Origin: Lactococcus sp. dk101
GTDB taxonomy: Bacteria > Bacillota > Bacilli > Lactobacillales > Streptococcaceae
NCBI RefSeq assembly: GCF_009601055.1
Contig: NZ_WITI01000008.1
Coordinates: 1 to 64,000 of the forward strand
DNA: 64,000 nucleotides
Direction of reading: 5' to 3'
Positions 17,760 through 26,287 of this stretch are shown here, piece after piece. Numbering within the stretch: the first letter of the stretch is position 1; each line of letters opens with the position of its first letter. Made by a program: the position numbers and the translations under genes. The notes beneath the pieces were generated by a model. That model saw only the letters and a program-made list of their open reading frames with translations. It made no database searches and was not told the origin of the DNA.

Positions 17760-19178
17760 ATGAACAACAGACCAATCGGATTACTTGATTCAGGTGTCGG
17801 AGGACTAACAGTTGTTCGCGAAGTTCTTCGTCAATTACCGAATGAAGAAATTGTCTATATCGGAGATACCCGTCGCGCCCCTTATGGGTCACGAACTAAA
17901 GAGCAGATTACCGCTTTTACTTGGGATATGGTCAATTTTTTGCTATCTAAAAATGTAAAAATGATTGTCATGGCTTGCAATACAGCCACCGCAGCCGCAC
18001 TTGAAGAAGTGAAGCAGACTTTAGATATTCCAGTTCTTGGCGTTATTTTGCCTGGTGCGTCTGCTGCACTACAAACAACACAAACAAAAAAAATCGGAGT
18101 TATTTCAACTCAAGCCACACTTGATTCGAAAGCATATGTTAAAAACATCATGCAAAGAACCAGTGACGCTGAGGTGTTGAGTCTAGCTTGTCCGAAATTT
18201 GTTCCGATTGTGGAATCAAATGAAATGAATTCAGAGATTGCTAAAAAAGTGGTTCACGAAAGTGTTCAATCGCTTGTTGGCAAGGTGGACACTTTGATTT
18301 TGGGGTGTACACACTATCCACTTCTGAGACCCTTGATCCAAGAAGCAATGGGCTCAGAGGTTAAATTGATTGATTCAGGTGCTGAAACCGTACGCGATAT
18401 TTCAGTCTTGCTGAATTATTTCGCATTAAATGGCGATAAGCGGCAAGAAAATCATCATGAATTTTACACGACTGCTAGTGTGACACCATTTTATGAAATT
18501 GCACACAACTGGCTCGATGGATTAGAAGACCTCAAGGTTTTCCATGCCGAAATTGAAACGAAGCCTAAAAAAGTCATGTTAGTTGCGACGCACAATCAAG
18601 GAAAAGTTAGAGAATTTGAAAAACTATTTGGTAGCTTTGGCTATCAGATTAAGAGTTTGAAGGATTTTCCAAATCTGCCTGACATTGACGAAACAGGGAC
18701 GACTTTTGAAGCAAATGCCAGACTCAAAGCAGAACAAATATCAGCGCTGACAGGTGAACTTGTCATTGGTGACGATTCAGGCCTTTGTGTTGATGCATTA
18801 GGTGGACGCCCTGGCGTCTATAGCCACCGTTATGCTGGCGAAGATCCTACGGATGCACAAAATAATGCCAAGCTTTTGCAAGAATTATCAGCTACTGAAA
18901 ATCAGCCAGAAAAACGAACGGCGCATTTCCATACAACACTTGTAGCTGCTCGCCCACAACATGAAAGTTTAGTGGTTGAAGCCGATTGGCAAGGACATAT
19001 CGCCACTCAAGCGCAAGGCGAGAATGGCTTTGGCTACGATCCCCTTTTCTTGCCGGAAAACAGCTCTAAATCTGCGGCTGAATTGTCGGAAGAAGAAAAA
19101 AATGCCCAATCGCATCGGGGACAGGCACTTCAAAAATTGATGTTGGCTTTGCCAGAATGGCTTGAAAACAAAGCCTAA
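17760..19178 (+). CDS. murI: Fused glutamate racemase / dITP-XTP pyrophosphatase
   Basis: One 472-residue protein with two enzymes. Residues 1 to about 270 are glutamate racemase, supplying D-glutamate for peptidoglycan: [12 protein letters not shown], catalytic cysteines in [11 protein letters not shown] and LGCTHYPLL. From about 273 a RdgB/HAM1 domain hydrolyses non-canonical purine NTPs: [63 protein letters not shown]. In most bacteria these are separate genes. GGGAGG at 17749-17754 favours the second ATG (17760) over 17757. There is no stop or frame change at the joint. Confidence 0.93.
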   Translation: MNNRPIGLLDSGVGGLTVVREVLRQLPNEEIVYIGDTRRAPYGSRTKEQITAFTWDMVNFLLSKNVKMIVMACNTATAAALEEVKQTLDIPVLGVILPGASAALQTTQTKKIGVISTQATLDSKAYVKNIMQRTSDAEVLSLACPKFVPIVESNEMNSEIAKKVVHESVQSLVGKVDTLILGCTHYPLLRPLIQEAMGSEVKLIDSGAETVRDISVLLNYFALNGDKRQENHHEFYTTASVTPFYEIAHNWLDGLEDLKVFHAEIETKPKKVMLVATHNQGKVREFEKLFGSFGYQIKSLKDFPNLPDIDETGTTFEANARLKAEQISALTGELVIGDDSGLCVDALGGRPGVYSHRYAGEDPTDAQNNAKLLQELSATENQPEKRTAHFHTTLVAARPQHESLVVEADWQGHIATQAQGENGFGYDPLFLPENSSKSAAELSEEEKNAQSHRGQALQKLMLALPEWLENKA

Positions 19179-19188
19179 AGGAGAAATG

Positions 19189-19692
19189 ATGTTTGTTGTC
19201 ATGTCTGATTCTCATTATGATCGACAGGTTGTAATGGCAATCAAAGAAAAATACCAAAATACAGCGTCGGCCATTTTTCATTGTGGCGATTCTGAGCTTG
19301 ATAGTTCTGATCCGATTTGGTCAGGGCTGACCGTTGTCCGTGGAAATTGCGATGACGATCCGGGTTATCCAGAAGTAGATAGCAAACGCGTTGAAGGAAA
19401 AAAGGTGCTGATTACTCATGGTCATCTCTATAATGTTGGCTTTGGTTTAGATCAGTATTCCTACCTTGCTGAAGAAGTGGGTGCAGACATTGCGCTGTTT
19501 GGCCACATTCATCAGCCTGTTGCCCAACGGATCAATGGAATTTTGTACTTAAACCCAGGATCAGTTGCACAACCACGCGGCCACTACCAGATTAAGATGT
19601 ATGCCACTATCGAAGTGAGTCAGGATAAGTATATTGTGTCTTATCGTGATCTCAATCACCGTCCGATCAAAGAATTGCAGTTTGTTTTGTAA
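19189..19692 (+). CDS. MJ0936/YfcE-type metallophosphoesterase
   Basis: Calcineurin-like phosphodiesterase of 167 residues. The metal-binding motifs are all present: SDSHYD, HCGDSEL, VRGNCD, ITHGH and FGHIHQP. AAGGAG at 19178-19183 points to the second of two tandem ATGs, 19189. It lies ten bases after the murI-rdgB stop and just before cbpB, an arrangement conserved in streptococci and lactococci. The natural substrate in these bacteria is not settled. Confidence 0.85.
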   Translation: MFVVMSDSHYDRQVVMAIKEKYQNTASAIFHCGDSELDSSDPIWSGLTVVRGNCDDDPGYPEVDSKRVEGKKVLITHGHLYNVGFGLDQYSYLAEEVGADIALFGHIHQPVAQRINGILYLNPGSVAQPRGHYQIKMYATIEVSQDKYIVSYRDLNHRPIKELQFVL

Positions 19693-19724
19693 TCTTATCA
19701 ACTTACCTATGGAGTAATTAGCCA

Positions 19725-20174
19725 ATGATTGACAAATCGATTAAAGCCTTTATTTTAGACCAAAGCGAGACCTTTGTGAAGAAAGCGGAAGATGTCGCTG
19801 TACTCTACGCCGAACATAACCTATCGCATGCCAAATTACTTTTGAGCCAATATCAGTACACTCGGGTTCCTGTTTTAAATGAAGCCAAGGCCTATGTGGG
19901 CGTGATAGGGCTGACAGACATTGTCAATTATGAAATGATGCATGAAAATGCGTCGGATGTAAAAATTTCAGAAGTGGTCAATAAGGAAGTTCCTACCTTA
20001 CAAGCTAACTTTACTTTGGAAGAAATTTTAAATCTACTCGTCAAAGAGCCATTCATTCTCGTCTTGCAGGGGGAAACCTTCAAAGGAATTGTGGTTCGTC
20101 AAGAAATTCTAAAGGCATTTAATGCTTTTGCACATGACTTTACAAAAAAATATGAAATTAATGAACGAAATTGA
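19725..20174 (+). CDS. cbpB: CBS-domain protein, probable c-di-AMP-binding CbpB
   Basis: 149 residues with two CBS repeats: repeat 1 around residues 15-70 ([24 protein letters not shown]) and repeat 2 around 80-140 ([21 protein letters not shown]). The same locus in streptococci and Bacillus (YkuL/DarB) encodes a c-di-AMP receptor that controls the stringent-response enzyme. GGAG precedes ATG 19725. It overlaps the XerD-like gene start. The ligand is inferred from family and position. Confidence 0.8.
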   Translation: MIDKSIKAFILDQSETFVKKAEDVAVLYAEHNLSHAKLLLSQYQYTRVPVLNEAKAYVGVIGLTDIVNYEMMHENASDVKISEVVNKEVPTLQANFTLEEILNLLVKEPFILVLQGETFKGIVVRQEILKAFNAFAHDFTKKYEINERN

Positions 20175-20868
20175 TGATTTTTTAGACAGTAAAAACTTCT
20201 CACAGAACACAAAATCGAATTATTACTACGATTTAATTGCATTTACTCATTTTTTTGAGAACAAAAAAATTTCAGAAACGGGGCTGGAGCTTTATCGAGC
20301 CTCTCTTGTCAATGCAGCCATTTCGGCACAGAGAAGAAAAATTTCAAGCGTCAATCAATTTTTGCTTTATTTATACAATCAAAAAAAGATTGACCATTTT
20401 TACCATTTGGAGCAGGTGTCTTATCCTAAGTCACAACCGCAAAAAGCTGCACATCCTATGTATAAGGAATTTCCAGAATTCTACAAGGATTTGCAATCGC
20501 CAGGTCAATTTCTGGCCCTCTTAATCTTGGAATTTGGACTTAATTTTTCAGAAATTCAGCAGCTTGAATGGCGAAATTTTAATTGGAATTTCAAAATTTT
20601 GACCATTGAAAAAAAGGGCATGACACGTGTACTGCCCATTCGTGAAAAATTTGCATTACGGGTGCGTGGCATTACAAATGCGGATGAATTATTCAGCAAG
20701 ACGCGCCAGTTTTTGTATTTGGAACTAAAAAAATATACGACTTACTCTTCAAAAGAATTGAGAGAACAATATATTTTAAGACAGATCAGATCAGGAAAAA
20801 CCATTTACGAAGTCGCAGAAATGCTTGGTTTATCAACCATTATCACGCTTGAAAAGTACTACCGTTAG
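20152..20868 (+). CDS. Tyrosine recombinase XerD-like protein
   Basis: A XerD-like protein found before scpA in streptococci and lactococci; these relatives are thought not to be the dimer-resolving recombinase, a role XerS fills here. N-terminal SAM-like domain ([20 protein letters not shown]), C-terminal catalytic fold ([20 protein letters not shown], ending LEKYYR with the possible nucleophile). Several canonical Arg/His positions are not obvious. The frame is open from ATG 20122; 20152 or 20161 fits better because cbpB ends at 20174 and the genes look coupled. No clear ribosome site. Confidence 0.8.
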   Translation: MKLMNEIDDFLDSKNFSQNTKSNYYYDLIAFTHFFENKKISETGLELYRASLVNAAISAQRRKISSVNQFLLYLYNQKKIDHFYHLEQVSYPKSQPQKAAHPMYKEFPEFYKDLQSPGQFLALLILEFGLNFSEIQQLEWRNFNWNFKILTIEKKGMTRVLPIREKFALRVRGITNADELFSKTRQFLYLELKKYTTYSSKELREQYILRQIRSGKTIYEVAEMLGLSTIITLEKYYR

Positions 20869-20898
20869 GAACATTACATAAATTAAATTACGTTAAAT

Positions 20899-21630
20899 AT
20901 GACCAATGAAATAAAAATTAAAATAAATGACTTTGAAGGACCGCTGGATTTGCTCTTGCACTTGGTCAGCCAATACGAACTTGATGTTTTTCAAGTCCCT
21001 CTTGTTCCTGTCATCGAACAATACTTGGCTTATATTAAGGCTTCGCAAAACTTAGAACTTGAGATTGCAGGAGAATATATGGTCATGGCGAGTCAGCTGA
21101 TGCTGATAAAATCAAGACGCTTGCTGCCAGCGGTGACGGATCATTTTGAAGAAGACACCGCTCAACTTGAATATGACATTTTGGCACAAATTGATGAGTA
21201 CCGCAAATACAAACTTTTATCAGAGGATCTGGCTGAATTACATCAAGAAAGAAGTCACTTTTATTCCAAAAGTAAAACAGAATTGATGACCGAAGACATG
21301 ACCTTGCTCAAAGACAAAACCAGTGTCGATTTGTTCTTGGCATTCAATAAGATTTTGGAAATGCACAAGCAAAAAGTTCAAGATGAAAATACGACCATTG
21401 AGGCCGAAAAATATACAGTTGCGGATAAGATTTTGGAATTAAGCAAGAAGTTTAAGCGCCGTAAAAGTTACCGCTTTTCACAACTTTTTAAGGCTTCAGC
21501 CCCAAAAACAGAGCTTTTAACCACTTTTTTAGCACTCTTAGAATTGATTAAAAATCAACAACTGGATTTCACTCAAGAAAGTCTATTTGGGGAGATTATT
21601 TTAGAAAGAAGAGGCAAGCAGATTGAATAA
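20899..21630 (+). CDS. scpA: Segregation and condensation protein A
   Basis: Kleisin subunit of the SMC-ScpAB complex, which organises and segregates the chromosome. The N-terminal family signature INDFEGPLDLLLHLVSQYELDVF is at residues 8-30. A helical middle and a C-terminal winged-helix part follow (KILELSKKFKRRKSYRFSQLF). 243 residues. The start at 20899 has a poor ribosome site, so translation may depend on the upstream gene. Its stop overlaps the scpB start. Confidence 0.93.
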   Translation: MTNEIKIKINDFEGPLDLLLHLVSQYELDVFQVPLVPVIEQYLAYIKASQNLELEIAGEYMVMASQLMLIKSRRLLPAVTDHFEEDTAQLEYDILAQIDEYRKYKLLSEDLAELHQERSHFYSKSKTELMTEDMTLLKDKTSVDLFLAFNKILEMHKQKVQDENTTIEAEKYTVADKILELSKKFKRRKSYRFSQLFKASAPKTELLTTFLALLELIKNQQLDFTQESLFGEIILERRGKQIE

Positions 21631-22207
21631 AACGGCAACGTGTGAACTTTTATTGTTTGTTTCAGGAGAGGCAGGCCTTTCTCTAGCCGAGCTGTCAGCA
21701 CTGACAGAGCTTCCTAAAGCGGCTTGTCAGCAGCAAATTGATTACTTGAGAGAAAAATATCATGCTGATGTGGAGTCTGCTTTTACCATTATCGAAACGG
21801 CTGGGAAATTCAGAATGACCAGCAAAGAAAGCTTTGCAGAGCTTTTGAAAAATTATGCAAAAACCCCACTCAATCAATCCTTATCAAAATCAGCCATGGA
21901 AGTCTTGTCAATTATTGCTTATAAGCAACCGATGACCCGACTTGAAATTGATCTTTTACGTGGCGTGAATTCGTCAGGTGTGATTACGACCCTTCGGGCA
22001 TTTGATTTGATTGAAAAAGTTGGCGAAGTTGAGGCACCGGGGCGTCCAAGTCTTTATGCGACCACGGACTTTTTCTTGGATTATATTGGCATCAATAGCC
22101 TGGATGAACTTCCAGAAATCAATGAAGCAGACTTTGCTGCAGAACAACAAAATTTGTTCAATGATACTGAACTTTTTGACCAACACATAGAAAACTTAGA
22201 GGATTAA
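21623..22207 (+). CDS. scpB: Segregation and condensation protein B
   Basis: Partner of ScpA with two winged-helix domains in 194 residues. Conserved parts are LAELSALTELPKAACQQQIDYL (first wing) and LEVLSIIAYKQPMTRLEID with RGVNSSGVI (second wing). The start is TTG 21623, overlapping the scpA stop, with GAGGC about ten bases upstream. An iterated palindrome encodes the LSALT of the first domain; the alignment there looks like ordinary ScpB sequence with no insertion. Confidence 0.93.
   Translation: MNKTATCELLLFVSGEAGLSLAELSALTELPKAACQQQIDYLREKYHADVESAFTIIETAGKFRMTSKESFAELLKNYAKTPLNQSLSKSAMEVLSIIAYKQPMTRLEIDLLRGVNSSGVITTLRAFDLIEKVGEVEAPGRPSLYATTDFFLDYIGINSLDELPEINEADFAAEQQNLFNDTELFDQHIENLED
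21694..21705. repeat. GTCAG-NN-CTGAC palindrome, copy 10 (centre CA)
   Basis: Inside scpB, read as LSALT. T/A flanks. Confidence 0.85.
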
Positions 22208-22208
22208 A

Positions 22209-22946
22209 ATGACCCGAATTAACAAATACATTGCGCACGCGGGTGTTGCAAGTCGGAGAAAAGCGGAAGAATTGATTTTGGCTGGACGGGTAACCGTGAA
22301 CGGACAAACCATGAAAGAACTTGGCTACCAAGTGGAGTCAGGAGATTTGGTGGAAGTCAATGGACTTGCCATTTATAACGAAGAACCTGTTTATTATCTT
22401 TTGAACAAACCAAGAGGTTATATCTCTTCTGTCAGCGATGACAAAGGCCGAAAAACTGTGCTTGAATTATTGCCAAACGTGAAAGAACGGATTTATCCAG
22501 TCGGACGTTTGGACTGGGATACGTCAGGGCTTTTGATTTTGACAAATGACGGTGATTTTACCAATTTGATGACTCACCCTCGCCACGGGATTGAAAAAGT
22601 CTATGTGGCAAAGGTTGAAGGACAAGCCAATAAAGTCAATCTGCGTCCTTTGACATTGGGCATGACCATTGACGGCAAAAAAGTAAGCCCAGCCCGTTAT
22701 GAAATCATCCGCCATGAACAAGAAAAAAATCATACCATTGTTAGCTTGACCATTCACCAAGGACAAAATCACCAGGTCAAAAATATGTTTGCGGCGTGTG
22801 GACTTCCCGTCCAAAAATTGAGCCGTGTCCAATATGGAACATTGGCGCTTGACGGTTTGCCAACTGGCCAATACCGCCGTTTGAACAAAAAAGAAGTTTC
22901 ACAACTGGTCAATCAAGCCAATCAAAAAGGTGAAAACAAAGAATAA
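22209..22946 (+). CDS. rluB: 23S rRNA pseudouridine synthase B
   Basis: Isomerises a uridine in the 23S rRNA peptidyl-transferase region. N-terminal S4 RNA-binding domain (MTRINKYIAHAGVASRRKAEELI) and the RsuA/RluB catalytic core with YPVGRLDWDTSGLLILTNDG, where the first Asp of RLDWDTSG is the nucleophile. KPRGYISSV and GQNHQVKNMF are also family signatures. 245 residues. It starts one base after the scpB stop, completing the scpA-scpB-rluB operon. Confidence 0.93.
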   Translation: MTRINKYIAHAGVASRRKAEELILAGRVTVNGQTMKELGYQVESGDLVEVNGLAIYNEEPVYYLLNKPRGYISSVSDDKGRKTVLELLPNVKERIYPVGRLDWDTSGLLILTNDGDFTNLMTHPRHGIEKVYVAKVEGQANKVNLRPLTLGMTIDGKKVSPARYEIIRHEQEKNHTIVSLTIHQGQNHQVKNMFAACGLPVQKLSRVQYGTLALDGLPTGQYRRLNKKEVSQLVNQANQKGENKE

Positions 22947-22954
22947 TGCTGCTT

Positions 22955-22966
22955 GTCAGCACTGAC
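22955..22966. repeat. GTCAG-NN-CTGAC palindrome, copy 11 (centre CA)
   Basis: Intergenic, between the rluB stop and its terminator. The next perfect copy is almost 10 kb away, beyond the bacteriocin island. Confidence 0.85.
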
Positions 22967-22999
22967 AAAAACCGTTTCAGAAGAGGAGCGGTTTTTCTT
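22966..22999 (+). terminator. Terminator after rluB
   Basis: AAAAACCG and CGGTTTTT around a 14-base loop, followed by T-rich sequence. Confidence 0.65.
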
Positions 23000-23084
23000 T
23001 GTTTGATTTTTGAAAAAAATTATTATTGCGTGTTGAATCCATAAAAAAATATACTTACTATCTTAACTTACACGTATTTTATTT

Positions 23085-23168
23085 ATGCCACCCAAAGAAT
23101 ATAAGAGTATAATTGGAATTATCAAAAAATTCAATTTTTTGATACTGCTGTGGCATTCTATTTTATAA
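23085..23168 (+). CDS. Possible short hydrophobic peptide next to rgg
   Basis: A 27-codon open frame: MPPKEYKS at the start, a KKFNFLILLW core, and HSIL at the end. A basic stretch then a hydrophobic C-terminus recalls the pheromone peptides that pair with Rgg regulators. There is no ribosome binding site, and the frame lies over the regulator's own palindrome and promoter. It may be a chance frame. Confidence 0.2.
   Translation: MPPKEYKSIIGIIKKFNFLILLWHSIL
23121..23143 (+). promoter_or_regulatory. 23-bp palindrome overlapping the rgg promoter
   Basis: Perfect 11-bp arms ATCAAAAAATT and AATTTTTTGAT around a single C. It overlaps a possible -35 (TTGATA, 23139-23144), with TATAAT at 23164-23169 after a 19-bp spacer. 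An outer inverted repeat ATGCCAC/GTGGCAT (23085-23091, 23150-23156) encloses it. Likely binding site for the Rgg protein or another regulator. Confidence 0.5.
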
Positions 23169-23197
23169 TTAAAATTTAGAAAAGGAAATATTGATTT

Positions 23198-24232
23198 ATG
23201 GAACTTCAAAAAATGGCAAAAACATTCAAATTTTTGCGTGAGCAACGTGGATTGTCGCTCTCAGATTTCAATGTAGTTGGCATATCCAGACAAAATATCG
23301 CAACTTTTGAATCAGCAAAAAGTATGATAAAAATTGATACACTAGAAAGTGCATTACAATTTATGGGAATTCATTTGGACTCTTTTCTTACACTTGTGGA
23401 TAATAAGGCAATTTTTCGTCGCTATGGTAAGGTATTTCATGATTTTCGTGAGCAACGAGAGTTCCTATTAACTGATTTTCAAAATATTGGATTAAGTGAA
23501 TTAGGTCTATCTTTATTTGAAGAAGGAAAAATTATGCTTAATTTTGATGTAATCGATGCAGGACTTCAAATGATGCATGTTCCTTTATCGGAATATAGTT
23601 ATGCTTTAAATTTTGGAACAGAAGAAAATTTTGTCGTGATTTATCATGACTTAAATCAAGCCTACTTTAAAGCTGATTGGGATAAAATTAAGTCCATATA
23701 CGAGGAAGCCAAACATCATAAAGACTATCAGATGGTTGCCTATTCAGCAAAAGCGTGCCTAGAGCCATTAAATGAATTTGAAATTACCGAAGTAAGCACA
23801 TATTTCTTTGGGTTAGAAGATTGGACGTCAAGCGAACTAAAGGCATTTATATTAATTTGTAAGAATCTAGAAACTGATACCATCCGATTGATTATAAAAG
23901 ATTTTATTCGCAATAAAATTCTATATGACTATCGTATTGGTTATCACAATCTGATAATTCGAGCTGCGTTGACAGTAAGTTTTATCCTAATCAATAGAGA
24001 AGAGTATGAATTTGCACGCCTTATTTTGAAAAATTGTCAGACCTTATTCATGGATCGGGACGAATATGCTAGGATATCCTTTAATTTTGTGACAGGATAT
24101 TTTTACTTTAAACACGAAGATAAAGAACATGGACTTGAAGAAATGAAACAGGCCATTAAGCTTTTTAAACAACTTGGTGATGTTCAGACTTACAATAGAT
24201 TTCGCAGTCTTTATCAGCAATATGTCAAATAA
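23198..24232 (+). CDS. rgg: Rgg/MutR-type regulator with duplicated HTH domain
   Basis: 344 residues; usual Rgg proteins have about 285. The N-terminal XRE-like helix-turn-helix is present twice: residues 6-66 (FKFLREQRGLSLSDF) and 76-136 (FHDFREQREFLLTDF) align without gaps at a constant offset of 70, sharing REQR, DF, FE, LQ and other positions. A helical, TPR-like peptide-sensing domain follows (FARLILKNCQTLF, FKQLGDVQTYNRF). Such regulators switch on bacteriocin genes in response to peptides. AAGGAAA precedes ATG 23198. It probably controls the bacteriocin genes downstream. Confidence 0.85.
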   Translation: MELQKMAKTFKFLREQRGLSLSDFNVVGISRQNIATFESAKSMIKIDTLESALQFMGIHLDSFLTLVDNKAIFRRYGKVFHDFREQREFLLTDFQNIGLSELGLSLFEEGKIMLNFDVIDAGLQMMHVPLSEYSYALNFGTEENFVVIYHDLNQAYFKADWDKIKSIYEEAKHHKDYQMVAYSAKACLEPLNEFEITEVSTYFFGLEDWTSSELKAFILICKNLETDTIRLIIKDFIRNKILYDYRIGYHNLIIRAALTVSFILINREEYEFARLILKNCQTLFMDRDEYARISFNFVTGYFYFKHEDKEHGLEEMKQAIKLFKQLGDVQTYNRFRSLYQQYVK

Positions 24233-24240
24233 ATAATTAG

Positions 24241-24265
24241 TCGTCAAAAATTTTTGACGATTTTC
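24241..24265 (+). terminator. Terminator after rgg
   Basis: Perfect 20-bp palindrome TCGTCAAAAATTTTTGACGA followed by TTTTC. Confidence 0.65.
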
Positions 24266-24284
24266 TTATTCTCAAAAAACGGGG

Positions 24285-24292
24285 TGTATAAT
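24285..24292 (+). promoter_or_regulatory. Probable promoter of the bacteriocin genes
   Basis: TATAAT at 24287-24292 directly after TG, with no recognisable -35. This suits a promoter that needs an activator such as Rgg. The leader to the first peptide gene is about 155 bases. Confidence 0.5.
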
Positions 24293-24453
24293 AAACTCAT
24301 AAAGATAAATGAGCTGAACGAGAAATCGTAAAGCGAGGAGAGGAAGATATAGTAGAGGTACACTCCAATGGAATTTTTAATATAGATAATCAGATGTGAT
24401 TATCATAGGTGTCGCAAAATCAAAACTATTTTAATAAGGAAAGCGTGAATTTT

Positions 24454-24666
24454 ATGATGAACGAAAAATTTGTAATAATCTCCGATGAAAAACTCTCAGA
24501 AATTAAAGGTGGTTGGTACTATAATGGGTGTGCAGGTGCTACTAATGATACAGAATATACCAGTCCCAGTCATGGAGGGTATGACTTAGGAAATTTTTTC
24601 ATCGATGCATTTAGAGGTTGGTGTGCTGGATTTTCAAAAGCAGATCGTGTAACAAATGGTTATTAA
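24454..24666 (+). CDS. Bacteriocin precursor, double-glycine leader (peptide 1)
   Basis: A 70-residue precursor. The leader ends in EKLSEIKGG, the cleavage motif for C39-peptidase exporters. The mature part is about 50 residues, begins WYYNGCAGAT, has two cysteines (positions 6 and 37) that could form a disulfide, and contains two GxxxG motifs (GYDLG and GWCAG), the helix-packing hallmark of two-peptide class IIb bacteriocins. Start uncertain: ATG 24454 or 24457, or GTG 24445, which is four bases after AAGGA; an open frame reaches back to GTG 24409. I do not recognise the mature peptide. Confidence 0.75.
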   Translation: MMNEKFVIISDEKLSEIKGGWYYNGCAGATNDTEYTSPSHGGYDLGNFFIDAFRGWCAGFSKADRVTNGY

Positions 24667-24690
24667 TACGGAAGAATGGAGGATATTATC

Positions 24691-24882
24691 ATGAAAAATG
24701 ATATTAGTGAAATTACAAAGAAATTTAATAAAATTTCTGATGAAGAGCTTTGTACTATACTTGGAGGAGAAAGCGGAGTCTACAAATTTTTTGAATTCTG
24801 TGGTTATACTGCGGGACTGTTCGCTTATGGTTTCAGCCAAAGTTATGGTAATAACGAACCCAACTATGATTTTGATCAATAA
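24691..24882 (+). CDS. Bacteriocin precursor, double-glycine leader (peptide 2)
   Basis: 63 residues. The leader MKNDISEITKKFNKIS ends in EELCTILGG; the mature part of 37 residues begins ESGVYKFFEF and contains the GxxxG motif GYTAG, then an acidic tail (NYDFDQ). GGAGG at 24678-24682 favours ATG 24691 over 24676. It lies 24 bases after peptide 1, so the two are very likely co-transcribed and act together as a two-peptide bacteriocin. It has one cysteine in the mature part and one in the leader. Confidence 0.72.
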   Translation: MKNDISEITKKFNKISDEELCTILGGESGVYKFFEFCGYTAGLFAYGFSQSYGNNEPNYDFDQ

Positions 24883-24918
24883 TCATCAGAAAGTAAAAAG
24901 GTTATCAAGAATAGTAAA

Positions 24919-25590
24919 ATGACGTTGACACATAAAATAATCGAGAATATACAATCGATAATAATTAACATTCCAATTATTTTAGGGCTGATTACACTTA
25001 ACTTTATTCCTCAAAAGATTATCTATTTTTTCCAACCTCACAATGGAGATCTTTCTTTTATACAAATGGTGATTGTAACGGGAGTAACTTTGTTGGATAT
25101 CGTCTTTTTCGTTTATTGGACGAAGAAAAAAGGTTTTAGTAAGTGGGAATGGCGATTAATTTGGCAAAATAGATTAAAAATAGTTTTCGCTTTTGGAACT
25201 ATATTTATTGGGCAACTCATTTTGACTGCTGTTAGGGTTGTAAGTCATGCTTCGGTACTTTCCTCTAATCAAAGTAGCATTCGTTCGTGGAATATACCTA
25301 CTTTTCTCATTTTGTTATTGGTTTGCATTGCGGGACCCATAATGGAAGAAACTATCTTTCGTATAGGATTTTTTGAGCTTCTGTTTCAGAACAATAAAAG
25401 ATTATCTTGGATATGTTCGACAGTTTTCTTTGCTGCTTGGCATATGCAATATCAGATTACTTGTTGGATACAGTGGCTACCTTATCTTTTGATGGGAGCA
25501 GTCTTTAGTTCATTGTATTATAGAACTGGAAAGGTTGAAATAAGTGTAGTGGCACACTGTATTTGGAACATTTTCGTAACTATTATTTAG
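24919..25590 (+). CDS. CPBP (CAAX-protease-like) membrane protein, probable immunity
   Basis: 223 residues, about six membrane segments. It carries the CPBP/Abi motifs: EETIFR (EExxxR) at the start of the core, an AAWH motif, and a late HCIWN motif. Proteins of this family next to bacteriocin genes (such as PncO-type and SkkI-like proteins) give the producer immunity. The start ATG 24919 has only a weak ribosome site; it is 36 bases after peptide 2 and probably in the same mRNA. Immunity is inferred from position. Confidence 0.78.
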   Translation: MTLTHKIIENIQSIIINIPIILGLITLNFIPQKIIYFFQPHNGDLSFIQMVIVTGVTLLDIVFFVYWTKKKGFSKWEWRLIWQNRLKIVFAFGTIFIGQLILTAVRVVSHASVLSSNQSSIRSWNIPTFLILLLVCIAGPIMEETIFRIGFFELLFQNNKRLSWICSTVFFAAWHMQYQITCWIQWLPYLLMGAVFSSLYYRTGKVEISVVAHCIWNIFVTII

Positions 25591-25690
25591 AAGATGTGAA
25601 GTATGAGAGTCGCTTCATCCAAAGTGACAGTTGTAAAAACTAAAAAATACTAATTTAATAAAAATGAGTAGACAAAGAAAGCTGATAAAA

Positions 25691-26074
25691 ATGAGCAAAA
25701 AAAGAATTTGGACGTTATTTGCAGCTATTGCAAATACAGTCACTACACTAATACTGATAGGGATTTTTTCCATTTCCTTTAATCAAGATGCTGTAAATGG
25801 CTTTAATGCTGGAGCACAAGGAAGCGCACGACTTTCAATCGGTACAGCATCAATGATTGGAATACTAATTATGAGTATTGCCATTTTGGGATGTATCCTG
25901 ACATGGATTTCTTTCGCAAAACCAAATCTCAAAATATTAAATACTTTCCTCCTTATTTATGGTATCCTTTCAATCTTTCCTGGAATGTTTTTTACACTTT
26001 TCTTAAGTATTATTTCAGGTCTCTTGATGATAGTAGCTTCTAGAATAAATGATAAAGTTACAAATGTTGCTTAA
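25691..26074 (+). CDS. Four-helix membrane protein (DUF4064-like), bacteriocin island
   Basis: 127 residues from ATG 25691 (SKKRIWTLFAAIANTV); an earlier in-frame ATG at 25664 adds a basic stretch. There are about four membrane segments, with an external-looking stretch NQDAVNGFNAGAQGSARLS after the first and GILSIFPGMFFTLFLS in the second half. The layout resembles DUF4064 proteins, but the match is from memory only. Its place between the CPBP gene and the exporter suggests a second immunity or accessory role. Weak ribosome site. Confidence 0.6.
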   Translation: MSKKRIWTLFAAIANTVTTLILIGIFSISFNQDAVNGFNAGAQGSARLSIGTASMIGILIMSIAILGCILTWISFAKPNLKILNTFLLIYGILSIFPGMFFTLFLSIISGLLMIVASRINDKVTNVA

Positions 26075-26240
26075 ACTATAAAACTTCATTATGTTGTTGC
26101 TAGATATACTGCAGGATACGTGTTGGTTGGACTGATTTTCTAAATGGACTAATGTCAGGATACATGTCTGGATTTTTCGACTTTCAACAGGAAGAAATCC
26201 GATATATTCGGCCTTGTCCAACATATGCTTAAGTCTTAAA
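26075..26240. other. Non-coding gap with degraded-looking coding sequence
   Basis: No convincing gene. A 26-codon frame at 26153-26233 (ending YIRPCPTYA) lacks a ribosome site. Two similar stretches, AGGATACGTGT and AGGATACATGT, suggest a small duplication or a decayed gene. Confidence 0.35.
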
Positions 26241-26273
26241 AAATAAATTCAGACAATTAGTCTGAGTTTATTT
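26241..26273 (+). terminator. Strong hairpin within the bacteriocin island
   Basis: AAATAAATTCAGAC-AATTA-GTCTGAGTTTATTT, a 14-bp stem with one G-U pair. It could end the peptide/immunity transcript. A GAGGAGG ribosome site for the next small gene begins four bases later. Confidence 0.6.
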
Positions 26274-26287
26274 AAGAGGAGGATATC

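Noticed and set aside
23079-23156. 25-codon minus-strand frame (MPQQYQKIEFF...) opposite the rgg promoter
   Set aside because: No ribosome site; it exists because the region is palindromic.
24391-24432. GTG frame reading VIIIGVAKSKLF, reminiscent of streptococcal SHP pheromones
   Set aside because: Only 12 codons, no ribosome site, a stop two codons upstream, and it overlaps the leader of the first bacteriocin gene.
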